A stretch of 5,392 nt of DNA from an uncultured Clostridia bacterium (GCA_934647145.1 CAKUFB010000192.1:1-5392); one strand, 5' to 3'; positions 1-5,173 are shown, numbered from the stretch's first letter. Notes: generated by a model from the sequence alone, not told the origin. Numbers and translations: made by a program.

Positions 1-1191
1 ATCGACGACATCCCGCTGGACAGCATGCTGCGCCACTCGACCGGCATCGGCGAGCTGGACCGGGTGCTGGGCGGGGGCATCGTGGAGGGGTCGCTGCTGC
101 TGGTGGGCGGCGATCCGGGCATCGGCAAGTCCACCCTGCTCACCCAGGTGTCGGCGCACTACGCGCAGGACGGCCATCGGGTGCTCTACGTCTCCGGCGA
201 GGAGTCGGCGCGGCAGATCAAGATGCGCGCCCAGCGCCTGGGCGCCTCGGGCAGCAGTCTGTACATACTCTCCGAAAACGACATGTCCGCCGTGGAAAAG
301 CAGATGGAGAAGATCGGGCCCGACCTGATGATCGTGGACTCGATACAGACCATGTACCGCCCGGACATGGCCGCCGCGCCCGGCTCGGTGTCGCAGGTGC
401 GCGAATCCGCGTCGGTGCTGATGCGCGCGGCCAAGACCACCGGCTGCGCGATCATACTGGTCGGCCACGTGACCAAGGAGGGCTCGCTGGCCGGGCCGAG
501 GGTGCTTGAGCACATGGTGGACGCGGTGCTCTACTTCGAAGGCGACCGGCAGCACCAGTATCGCCTGCTGCGCGCGGTCAAGAACCGCTTCGGTTCGGTC
601 AACGAGCTGGGCATGTTCGAGATGACCTCGCAGGGCATGCGCGAGGTGGAAAACGCCTCCGAGGTGCTCTTGTCCAGCCGCGCGCACAATCAGAGCGGCT
701 CGGTCGTCATGTGCGCTATGGAGGGCTCGAGGCCGCTGCTGGTGGACGTGCAGGCGCTGGTGGCCACCACCGTGTTCGGCAACCCGCGGCGCATGGCCAG
801 CGGCGTAGATCAGGGGCGGCTGGCGCTGCTGCTGGCCGTGCTGGAAAAGCGCAGCGGACTGCCGCTGTACAACCAGGACGTGTACATCAACATCGCGGGC
901 GGCATGACGCTGGACGAGCCGGGCGCGGATCTCGCGCTGTGCGCCGCCATCGCCTCCTCCCACAAAAACCGCGTGCTGGGCGGCAGCTGGGCCGTCATGG
1001 GCGAGGTGGGTCTGGCGGGCGAGGTGCGCCCCGTGGGTCAGGCCGACCGCCGCGTCGCCGAGTGCGCCCGCATGGGCTTTACCGACCTCATACTCCCCCA
1101 CGGCAACCTGCGCGGCCTGACCGCCCCCGACGGGCTCACCCTGCACCCGGTGAACACCCTCAACGAGGCGCTCCGCCTGCTGCTGGGGTGA
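1..1191 (+). CDS. radA: RadA (Sms) DNA repair/recombination ATPase, 5'-truncated
   Basis: RadA is a RecA-like ATPase that helps process branched recombination intermediates in the cytoplasm. The reading frame is open from the first base, so the gene begins upstream. The 396 residues seen lack the roughly 60-residue N-terminal four-cysteine zinc finger of full RadA (about 450 residues). Visible in order (window residue 1 = base 1): the TG-x-ELDRVLGGG segment that opens the RecA-like core; Walker A GDPGIGKST at 37-45; Walker B LMIVD at 109-113; the RadA-specific KNRFG motif at 194-198 (bases 580-594); and a C-terminal Lon-protease-like domain from about 270 to 390 (NIAGGMTLDEPGADLA, then GEVGLAGEVRPV). 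The internal ATG at 25 is not the start, because conserved family sequence continues upstream of it. It ends with TGA at 1189-1191. In many Bacillota disA follows; here a repeat-rich gap follows. The identification is secure from motifs alone. Confidence 0.97.
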   Translation: MDDIPLDSMLRHSTGIGELDRVLGGGIVEGSLLLVGGDPGIGKSTLLTQVSAHYAQDGHRVLYVSGEESARQIKMRAQRLGASGSSLYILSENDMSAVEKQMEKIGPDLMIVDSIQTMYRPDMAAAPGSVSQVRESASVLMRAAKTTGCAIILVGHVTKEGSLAGPRVLEHMVDAVLYFEGDRQHQYRLLRAVKNRFGSVNELGMFEMTSQGMREVENASEVLLSSRAHNQSGSVVMCAMEGSRPLLVDVQALVATTVFGNPRRMASGVDQGRLALLLAVLEKRSGLPLYNQDVYINIAGGMTLDEPGADLALCAAIASSHKNRVLGGSWAVMGEVGLAGEVRPVGQADRRVAECARMGFTDLILPHGNLRGLTAPDGLTLHPVNTLNEALRLLLG

Positions 1192-1210
1192 GGAGAGGAT
1201 ACGTTCGAGA

Positions 1211-1253
1211 GGCGGCCTTTCTGACCGGGCAGAGCCCGGGCCCATTAGCCGCC
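1211..1253. other. Nested hairpin just downstream of radA
   Basis: An inner perfect stem CCGGGC/GCCCGG (1225-1230 and 1234-1239, loop AGA) sits inside an outer perfect 6-bp stem GGCGGC/GCCGCC (1211-1216 and 1248-1253). It begins 20 bases after the radA stop, where a terminator would be expected, but no T-tract follows, so a standard intrinsic terminator is not supported. It may protect the 3' end of the transcript or be a degraded repeat hairpin: the inner stem is the same as the third small hairpin motif at 2069-2083, with a different loop. The function is unknown. Confidence 0.45.
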
Positions 1254-1408
1254 GCGAAACGAAGAGAAATGTAATTCATTTTCAAAAACAGTCAGGCCAC
1301 AGAGGTTTTTGCCCCTCTCGAGCTTTCCCGAAAAGCACTTTGATCCGCGGAATGAACCGGAGAAAGTCATGCGATTCCCCGAATGCGGCGCGGGGTGAGC
1401 AGGGACGA
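1254..1408. other. Non-coding stretch, no gene seen
   Basis: This stretch is locally more AT-rich (about 1261-1290) than the rest of the window. I see no RNA gene, no convincing -35/-10 pair and no ORF with family features. A weak stem AGAGG/CCTCT (1301-1305 and 1314-1318) has a U-rich loop, not a U-rich tail. A GCGGGGTGAGC box at 1390-1400 matches the 5' box of the large repeats (1764, 1878, 4900, 5013, 5174, 5290), although the sequence that follows it is a different element. The reading frame open across 1340-1990 encodes repeat-derived low-complexity Arg/Gly/Pro sequence and is not a credible gene. Confidence 0.5.
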
Positions 1409-1518
1409 CCCCTCAGTCGCCTTACGGCGACAGCTCCCCTTTCAGGAGAGCCTGTACGGATACGCCGCCGTGCCTCCCCTGAAAGGGGAGGTGCCCGCCG
1501 AAGCGCGGGCGGTGGGGT
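1409..1518. repeat. MITE-like palindromic intergenic element with three to four hairpins
   Basis: The two halves are imperfect inverted copies of each other. The left end reads CCCCTCAGTCGCC and the right end, reverse-complemented, reads CCCCACCGCCCGC. Each half carries a small GC hairpin followed by a CTCCCCTTTCAGG-type hairpin. Specific stems are GTCGCC/GGCGAC (1416-1421 and 1426-1431, loop TTAC, perfect); GCTCCCCT/AGGAGAGC (1433-1440 and 1444-1451, one mismatch); CCTCCCCT/AGGGGAGG (1473-1480 and 1484-1491, loop GAA, perfect); and GCCCGC/GCGGGC (1493-1498 and 1505-1510). From memory, elements of this design are scattered in many copies between genes of gut Clostridia. There is no coding capacity, so any movement would depend on a transposase in trans. 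Transposition is inferred, not shown; target-site duplications are not evident. Confidence 0.7.
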
Positions 1519-1567
1519 ACAGGCGCAGACCTTGGCCGCTTCAATTTATGGCGGCCAAGGGTCGTCG

Positions 1568-1607
1568 ATAGGATACGCGGCAGCAGGTGGAAGCCGGCAC
1601 TGCTGGC
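1568..1607 (+). repeat. Small hairpin motif, + strand copy 1
   Basis: The motif is CAGCAGGTGG (1581-1590), two spacer bases, then a 6-bp stem GCCGGC/GCTGGC (1593-1598 and 1602-1607, one G-U pair) with loop ACT. The preceding bases ATAGGATACGCGG match the equivalent flank (ATAGGAGAGGCGG) of the minus-strand copies inside the long repeats, so the homologous unit starts near 1568. It directly abuts large repeat A and occupies the place where A's 5' GCGGGGTGAGC box would be expected. Confidence 0.65.
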
Positions 1608-1610
1608 CAG

Positions 1611-1718
1611 GCAAGCTTCGGTGGGGGCTCCGGAGGAGCGGCAGGCTGAGCCTGCACCCACTTGCTGCCGCCTCTCCTGTCGTCAGGCTGTACGATATTC
1701 AGGGAGCCTCCCCCGGAG
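1611..1718 (+). repeat. Large palindromic repeat, copy A (long form)
   Basis: The CTTCGGTGGGGG leader is followed by arm CTCCGGAGGAG (1628-1638) and the distal arm CTCCCCCGGAG (1708-1718), which pair at 10 of 11 positions. Between the shared landmarks (GGAG, then GAGCC) lies a 65-nt insert (1639-1703) found also in copies E and G. The insert contains a minus-strand copy of the small hairpin motif: stem GCAGGC/GCCTGC (1641-1646 and 1650-1655) followed by CCACTTGCTG (1658-1667). Copy A lacks the GCGGGGTGAGC box that starts all other copies. It is non-coding. Confidence 0.8.
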
Positions 1719-1763
1719 AACGGGCGCGTGGCGAAAAACGCCTGTATGAATGCTTTCCCCTGT

Positions 1764-1875
1764 GCGGGGTGAGCGCGCTAACTTCGGTGGGGGCTCCGGG
1801 GGAGCGCGAAGCGGAGCGGAGCCTCCCCCGGAGAGCGGGGCAGGCAGCGCCCACTGGGGATACCTTTAATCCCCC
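1764..1875 (+). repeat. Large palindromic repeat, copy B (short form)
   Basis: It opens with the box GCGGGGTGAGC, then a CTAACTTCGGTGGGGG leader. The arms CTCCGGGGGAG (1794-1804) and CTCCCCCGGAG (1823-1833) are a perfect 11-bp inverted repeat, the best-paired of all copies. The segment between the landmarks is 14 nt (1805-1818), rich in GCGAAGCGG. The tail contains a further stem GGGGAT/ATCCCC (1856-1861 and 1869-1874). Copy C begins 114 nt after B, so B and C are in tandem. There is no T-run after the stem, so it is not a standard terminator. Confidence 0.8.
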
Positions 1876-1877
1876 GT

Positions 1878-1945
1878 GCGGGGTGAGAATGCAAACTTCG
1901 GTGGGGGCTCCGGGGGAGCGCGAAGCGAAGCGGAGCCTCCCCCGG
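1878..1945 (+). repeat. Large palindromic repeat, copy C (short form, tail lost)
   Basis: It has box GCGGGGTGAG, the AAACTTCGGTGGGGG leader, arms CCGGGGGAG (1910-1918) and CTCCCCCGG (1937-1945), and a 14-nt centre CGCGAAGCGAAGCG (1919-1932) identical to that of copy D in the second cluster. The tail conserved in B, D and F (ending in a TTAATCCCCC block) is missing: the sequence diverges after 1945, making this the right-hand edge of the first cluster. Confidence 0.8.
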
Positions 1946-1974
1946 CGAGAGAGCCTGCAATATGGTATCACGCA

Positions 1975-2009
1975 GAATTCGGGAACTTGAACCTATGGTT
2001 CCCGAATTC
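1975..2009. repeat. Perfect 12-bp inverted repeat upstream of hflX
   Basis: GAATTCGGGAAC (1975-1986) and GTTCCCGAATTC (1998-2009) are exact reverse complements around an 11-nt spacer. A competing inner stem GAACC/GGTTC (1989-1993 and 1997-2001, loop TAT) shares the right arm, so two mutually exclusive foldings are possible. It lies about 100 bp before the hflX start and is unrelated to the surrounding repeat families. There is no T-tract, which argues against an intrinsic terminator. It could be an operator or a 5'-leader structure; nothing seen decides this. Confidence 0.6.
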
Positions 2010-2020
2010 GTCGAAAGAAT

Positions 2021-2053
2021 CGGCGGCAGCAGGTGGCCGTCGGCACTGCCGAC
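2021..2053 (+). repeat. Small hairpin motif, + strand copy 2
   Basis: CGGCGG precedes CAGCAGGTGG (2027-2036), then spacer CC and a perfect 6-bp stem GTCGGC/GCCGAC (2039-2044 and 2048-2053) with loop ACT. Compared with copy 1 the outer stem bases differ on both sides, so that pairing is kept. Confidence 0.65.
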
Positions 2054-2056
2054 CGA

Positions 2057-2083
2057 CAGCAGGTGGAACCGGGCACTGCCCGG
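2057..2083 (+). repeat. Small hairpin motif, + strand copy 3
   Basis: CAGCAGGTGG (2057-2066), spacer AA, then a perfect stem CCGGGC/GCCCGG (2069-2074 and 2078-2083) with loop ACT. It follows copy 2 after three bases, making a 30-nt-period tandem pair that ends 24 bases before the hflX start codon. If transcribed, these two hairpins would lie in the hflX leader immediately upstream of the ribosome binding region. Confidence 0.65.
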
Positions 2084-2090
2084 CTGCACG

Positions 2091-2107
2091 AGAGGTATTG
2101 AGAGGAA
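2091..2107 (+). promoter_or_regulatory. Ribosome binding region of hflX with crowded spacing
   Basis: Two purine-rich cores precede ATG 2108: AGAGG at 2091-2095 (12 bases away) and AGAGG at 2101-2105 (only 2 bases away). Neither has the usual 5-9 base spacing. An in-frame TGA at 2099-2101 rules out any start upstream, and the conserved GNIEGIR sequence right after the ATG supports 2108. Initiation may therefore be weak or helped by the hairpins at 2039-2083. Confidence 0.45.
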
Positions 2108-3883
2108 ATGATTCGAGGAAATATTGAAGGCATCCGGCAGTCGGCGCTCGACGAGCTGGAAAGGCTGTTTGACGTAGAGCTGGAGCGCGACAAATTTCTG
2201 CCCGACCGGCTGATGGCAACGCTGGTACGGTTTACTGACCAGCTGAATCGGGAGCTGATGGTGTACCTGAGCCGCGGCGGCGAGGTGCTGGAGATTTCGG
2301 TCGGCTCGGCGAGCAACGTGTCGCTGCCCGAGCGGACGCTGCGAAGGAACGTGGAGCGCCTGTCGGGCATCCGCTGTATCCATACGCATCCGGGCGGAGA
2401 CGCGCGGCTGTCCGACGTGGACGAGCAGGCGCTGCGGCTGATGCGCTTCGACGCGATGTGCGCCATCGGCGTGAAGGACGGCGCGGCGACCGGCATCACG
2501 GCGGCGTTCCTGGGCGAGATGGAGTACGACCAGCTGACCATCGTGACCCACGGCCCGGTGAAGCCCGGCCGCATCCCACAGGAGAAGTGGCTGCGCGAAA
2601 TCGACGCGGCGGACGAACGGGTGCTGCGCGCCATTCGCGAGTGCAGCTTCGAAAAGACGGCCGAGCGGGTCATGCTGGTATCGACCGACAGCGAGCAGTC
2701 GCTGGACGAGCTGCAGAGCCTGGCGCACACGGCGGGCGGCGTGGTGGTGGCGCGGGTGCTGCAGAAGCGGCAGAAACCCGACCCGGCGACCTATATCGGC
2801 TCGGGCAAGGCGGCCGAGCTGGGCCTGAGGTGCCAGGCGATGGAGATCGACCTGGTGATTTTCGACGAGGAGCTGACCGGCGCGCAGACCCGCAACCTGG
2901 AGGACGCGATGGGTCACGTGCGGGTGATCGACCGGGCGGCGCTGATCCTGGACATCTTCGCGCAGCGGGCGCAGTCCCACGAGGGCAAGCTGCAGGTCGA
3001 GCTGGCGCAGATGAAGTACAGCCTGCCCCGGCTGATCGGCCTGGGCGTGGATCTGTCCCGGCTGGGCGGCGGCATCGGCACGCGCGGCCCCGGCGAGAGC
3101 AAGCTGGAGACCGACCGGCGGCACATCAAGCGGCGCATTGCCGACCTGGAGGGGCAGCTCAAGGAGCTGAGCCGCCAGCGGGCGCTGCGGCGCGACCGGC
3201 GCGGCAAGACCGGGCAGACGGTGGTGGCGCTGGTGGGCTACACGAACGCGGGCAAGTCCACCTTGCTCAACGCTTTGTCCGGCTCGGACGTGCTGGTCGA
3301 GGACAAGCTGTTCGCCACGCTCGACCCCACGATGCGCCGGGTGGAGCTGCCTGAAAACCGGGAGTGCGTGATGGTCGACACGGTCGGCTTCATCCGCAAG
3401 CTCCCCCACCAGCTGATCGAGGCGTTCAAGTCCACGCTGGAGGAAACGATGTACGCAGACCTGCTGCTGGTGGTGCAGGACGTGTCCGACGAGCAGTGGC
3501 GCGCCCAGCGCGAGGTGGTCATGCAGGTGCTCTCCGAGCTGGGCTGCGCCGGAAAGCCCATGCTGGAGGTCTACAACAAGTGCGACAGGCTGGCGGAGCC
3601 TCTGCTGGCCGGAAGCGAGGCGATCTGCATTTCAGCCTCCGGCGGCGAGGGACTGGACGAGCTGCGCGCGGCGATCGGAAAACGCATCGCCAAAATGCGG
3701 CACAAGGCGCGAATTCTCGTGCCCTACACCGACGGCGCGGTGATCTCGCTCATTCATTCGCGCGGGCAGGTGCTGTCCGAGGAATACGAGGCCGAGGGGA
3801 CGCGCGTGACCTGCCTGCTGGACGGCGCGCTCTATCAACAGGTGGCAAAGCGCCTGCCCGAGGGACAAATGGAGTTGATATGA
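2108..3883 (+). CDS. hflX: HflX ribosome-associated GTPase with JAMM-like N-terminal extension
   Basis: HflX is a TRAFAC-class GTPase that binds the 50S subunit and splits or rescues stalled ribosomes under stress. The protein has 591 residues, against about 420-430 for E. coli-type HflX; the excess is an N-terminal domain of about 180 residues also found, from memory, in clostridial homologues. Within it, H92-x-H94-P...S102-x-x-D105 gives HxH-x10-D, the JAMM/MPN+ metal signature, with E49 as a possible catalytic Glu 43 residues earlier. The HflX-specific GTP-binding N-domain follows (about 195-370), including YIGSGK, GGIGTRGPGES and a basic coiled helix. The G domain shows G1 GYTNAGKST (377-385), switch ATLDPT, G3 DTVGF (424-428), G4 NKCD (490-493) and G5 SAS (509-511), all intact. 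The first ATG after an in-frame stop is 2108. Its stop overlaps the start of the carboxypeptidase gene by four bases. HflX is certain; whether the JAMM-like domain has catalytic activity is unknown. Confidence 0.97.
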   Translation: MIRGNIEGIRQSALDELERLFDVELERDKFLPDRLMATLVRFTDQLNRELMVYLSRGGEVLEISVGSASNVSLPERTLRRNVERLSGIRCIHTHPGGDARLSDVDEQALRLMRFDAMCAIGVKDGAATGITAAFLGEMEYDQLTIVTHGPVKPGRIPQEKWLREIDAADERVLRAIRECSFEKTAERVMLVSTDSEQSLDELQSLAHTAGGVVVARVLQKRQKPDPATYIGSGKAAELGLRCQAMEIDLVIFDEELTGAQTRNLEDAMGHVRVIDRAALILDIFAQRAQSHEGKLQVELAQMKYSLPRLIGLGVDLSRLGGGIGTRGPGESKLETDRRHIKRRIADLEGQLKELSRQRALRRDRRGKTGQTVVALVGYTNAGKSTLLNALSGSDVLVEDKLFATLDPTMRRVELPENRECVMVDTVGFIRKLPHQLIEAFKSTLEETMYADLLLVVQDVSDEQWRAQREVVMQVLSELGCAGKPMLEVYNKCDRLAEPLLAGSEAICISASGGEGLDELRAAIGKRIAKMRHKARILVPYTDGAVISLIHSRGQVLSEEYEAEGTRVTCLLDGALYQQVAKRLPEGQMELI

Positions 3884-3885
3884 TG
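3871..3885 (+). promoter_or_regulatory. Coupled start of the carboxypeptidase gene (ATGA overlap)
   Basis: GGAG at 3871-3874 lies inside the end of hflX. ATG 3880-3882 overlaps the hflX TGA (3881-3883), and a second ATG follows at 3883-3885. Spacing from GGAG is 5 or 8 bases, so either codon could initiate; the proteins would differ by one Met. The overlap is typical of translational coupling and argues against a separate promoter. Confidence 0.7.
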
Positions 3886-4818
3886 AAAAACAAGCTGCTG
3901 TGCGCACTGGCGCTGAGTCTGGCGCTGCTGACCGGAGCGGGGCTGGCCGAGGAATCCCCCGCGGCGACCGACGCGCCGGTGGTCACGCCGGTGGTCACGC
4001 CCACCGAGACCCCGACGAATACCCCGACGGAGGCACCCACTGAAGCGCCGACCGAAGCGCCCACTCAGGTGCCCACCGATGCGCCGACAGAAGCGCCTAC
4101 CGAGGCTCCAACAAAAAAACCGACCAGGGCGCCGACGAAAGCCCCGACCGCCGTACCGACCGTCCGGCCGACCCGAACGCCGTCCGACGAGCCGCTCGTA
4201 CTGGTCGACCGGCTGATTCTGGTCAACAAGACCCACGATCTGCCCAAGGATTACGAGCCGGACGACCTGGTCGTGCCCGACGTGCGCTTCAAGGACGGCA
4301 TCGGCGACGTCTCCAATCAGATGAGCGAGCCGGCCGCCCGCGCGCTGGAGGCCATGTTCGACGCGGCACTTGCGGACGGGATTACGCTGGTGGGCATGTC
4401 GGGCTACCGCTCCTACGGCATGCAGGCCTACATCTACGAAACGCGGCTCAAGGAGCATGGCCTGGAGCACGTCTCCAAGTACAACGCCAAGCCCGGTCAG
4501 TCCGAGCATCAGACCGGCCTGGCCATGGATCTGAGCAGTCCCGACTGCATGGTGCTCAATACCTGGTTTGACACCACCGACGCGTTCAAGTGGCTCAGCG
4601 AGCACTGCGCCGAGTACGGCTTCATCATCCGCTACCCCAAGGGGCTGGAGGAGGAAACCGGCTACGCCTACGAGCCCTGGCACGTGCGCTATGTCGGCAG
4701 CCGCGCGCAGGAAATCATGGACAGCGGCCTGTCCTTCGAGGCCTACCTCGACCTGCTCGAGGCGGGCGACGACCCCTCCCTCACATTGTCTGAAACCCAC
4801 TCGCTCGTGCCGGACTGA
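3880..4818 (+). CDS. Secreted VanY/M15B-family D-alanyl-D-alanine carboxypeptidase
   Basis: Members of peptidase family M15B are zinc enzymes that remove the terminal D-Ala from peptidoglycan stem peptides outside the membrane. The 312-residue product starts with a signal peptide (basic MMKNK, hydrophobic 6-18, probable cleavage after A23 in GLA-EE). Residues 24-105 are a Thr/Pro-rich linker with many PTEAPT-type repeats. The catalytic domain spans about 150-290: SGYRSY (174-179), SEHQTGLAMD with zinc ligands H210 and D217, and EPWH with catalytic E265 and zinc ligand H268, all intact. No transmembrane anchor, LPXTG signal or lipobox is seen, so it is probably released or held loosely in the wall, with the linker extending the domain through it. 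The gene overlaps hflX and is followed by repeats. The family is clear; there is no vanA/vanB context, so a role in vancomycin resistance is not suggested, and normal wall maturation is more likely. The start could also be 3883. Confidence 0.93.
   Translation: MMKNKLLCALALSLALLTGAGLAEESPAATDAPVVTPVVTPTETPTNTPTEAPTEAPTEAPTQVPTDAPTEAPTEAPTKKPTRAPTKAPTAVPTVRPTRTPSDEPLVLVDRLILVNKTHDLPKDYEPDDLVVPDVRFKDGIGDVSNQMSEPAARALEAMFDAALADGITLVGMSGYRSYGMQAYIYETRLKEHGLEHVSKYNAKPGQSEHQTGLAMDLSSPDCMVLNTWFDTTDAFKWLSEHCAEYGFIIRYPKGLEEETGYAYEPWHVRYVGSRAQEIMDSGLSFEAYLDLLEAGDDPSLTLSETHSLVPD
3949..4194 (+). repeat. Coding tandem repeat: Thr/Pro linker
   Basis: Within the carboxypeptidase gene this stretch encodes roughly 80 residues dominated by Pro and Thr, in three- to four-residue steps (TPTE, APTE, APTK). 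The first half is acidic (TEAP units) and the second basic (KKPTRAPTK), giving a charge switch along the linker. Synonymous codons vary (GCG, GCC, GCA, GCT for Ala), so the DNA is less repetitive than the protein, suggesting the repeat is old and kept at protein level. Such linkers usually span the wall or act as flexible spacers. Confidence 0.8.
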
Positions 4819-4899
4819 ACACATAAGTCGCCCCCAGGAACGCGCACCGCGGCGGTATTTACTGTCATCCCGGCCTGTGCTGGAGGATAGACGCAGCGC
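4819..4899. other. Short non-coding spacer after the carboxypeptidase gene
   Basis: No ORF, RNA gene or intrinsic terminator is evident between the stop and the first repeat. A small GC palindrome near 4847-4857 (ACCGCGGCGGT) has too small a loop to be a convincing terminator. The end of the hflX operon transcript must be set elsewhere, perhaps in the GC-rich repeats that follow. Confidence 0.4.
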
Positions 4900-5010
4900 G
4901 CGGGGTGAGCAAGCTAACTTCGGTGGGGCTCCGGGGGAGCGCGAAGCGAAGCGGAGCCTCCCCCGGCAGGCGCGAGTCGGCAACGCCCATTGGGATACCT
5001 TTAATCCCCC
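4900..5010 (+). repeat. Large palindromic repeat, copy D (short form)
   Basis: Box GCGGGGTGAGC, leader CTAACTTCGGTGGGG (one G fewer than most), arms CCGGGGGAG (4931-4939) and CTCCCCCGG (4958-4966), and a 14-nt centre CGCGAAGCGAAGCG (4940-4953). The tail has AGTCGGCAACGCCCA and ends in the TTAATCCCCC block. Copy E starts 113 nt after D. Confidence 0.8.
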
Positions 5011-5012
5011 GT

Positions 5013-5130
5013 GCGGGGTAAGCGCACAAACTTCGGTGGGGCTCCGGGGGAGCGGCAGGCTGAGCCTGCACCCACTTGCTGCCGCCTCTCCTATTGTCAG
5101 GATGTACGATATTCAGGGAGCCTCCCCCGG
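5013..5130 (+). repeat. Large palindromic repeat, copy E (long form)
   Basis: Box GCGGGGTAAGC, then the CTTCGGTGGGG leader. The arms CCGGGGGAG (5044-5052) and CTCCCCCGG (5122-5130) flank a 65-nt insert (5053-5117) with the same length and almost the same sequence as in A and G. The insert holds a minus-strand small hairpin motif (stem 5055-5060 and 5064-5069, CCACTTGCTG 5072-5081). A linker (5131-5173) unlike the short-form tail follows. Confidence 0.8.
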
Positions 5131-5173
5131 CGGGGCGGGGATGAAACACTCGGTTTTCCCCCCATTCCTTCAT

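Noticed and set aside
1794..1833. Intrinsic terminator at the perfect 11-bp palindrome of repeat B
   Set aside because: No T-tract follows the stem on either strand, and the same palindrome recurs in tandem, which fits a repeat family better.
1764..1945. CRISPR array
   Set aside because: The units are about 114 nt with internal palindromes and conserved tails; there are no short identical direct repeats with unique 30-40 nt spacers and no cas genes.
1340..1990. 216-residue open frame on the + strand between radA and hflX
   Set aside because: It runs straight through repeats A, B and C, has no domain or suitable ribosome binding site, and its peptide merely repeats the palindrome sequence.
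1987..2020. Promoter for hflX starting at TTGAAC (1987-1992)
   Set aside because: No TATAAT-like hexamer lies 16-18 bases downstream; the nearest A/T-rich hexamer (AAGAAT, 2015-2020) is 22 bases away.
1778..3409. 543-residue open frame on the minus strand
   Set aside because: It is antisense to conserved HflX motifs and to the repeats; its composition (Gln, His, Arg, Leu) is typical of a shadow frame in GC-rich DNA.
3900..3910. Lipoprotein signal at Cys8 of the carboxypeptidase
   Set aside because: The cysteine lies too near the N-terminus, before the hydrophobic core, and the preceding residues (KLL) do not make a lipobox.
3880..4818. Vancomycin-resistance VanY gene
   Set aside because: Only the M15B family is supported; there are no vanR/S, vanH, ligase or vanX neighbours, and co-transcription with hflX points to a housekeeping enzyme.
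3835..4983. 382-residue open frame on the minus strand
   Set aside because: It is the antisense shadow of the carboxypeptidase gene and its Thr/Pro linker, extended by open repeat sequence.
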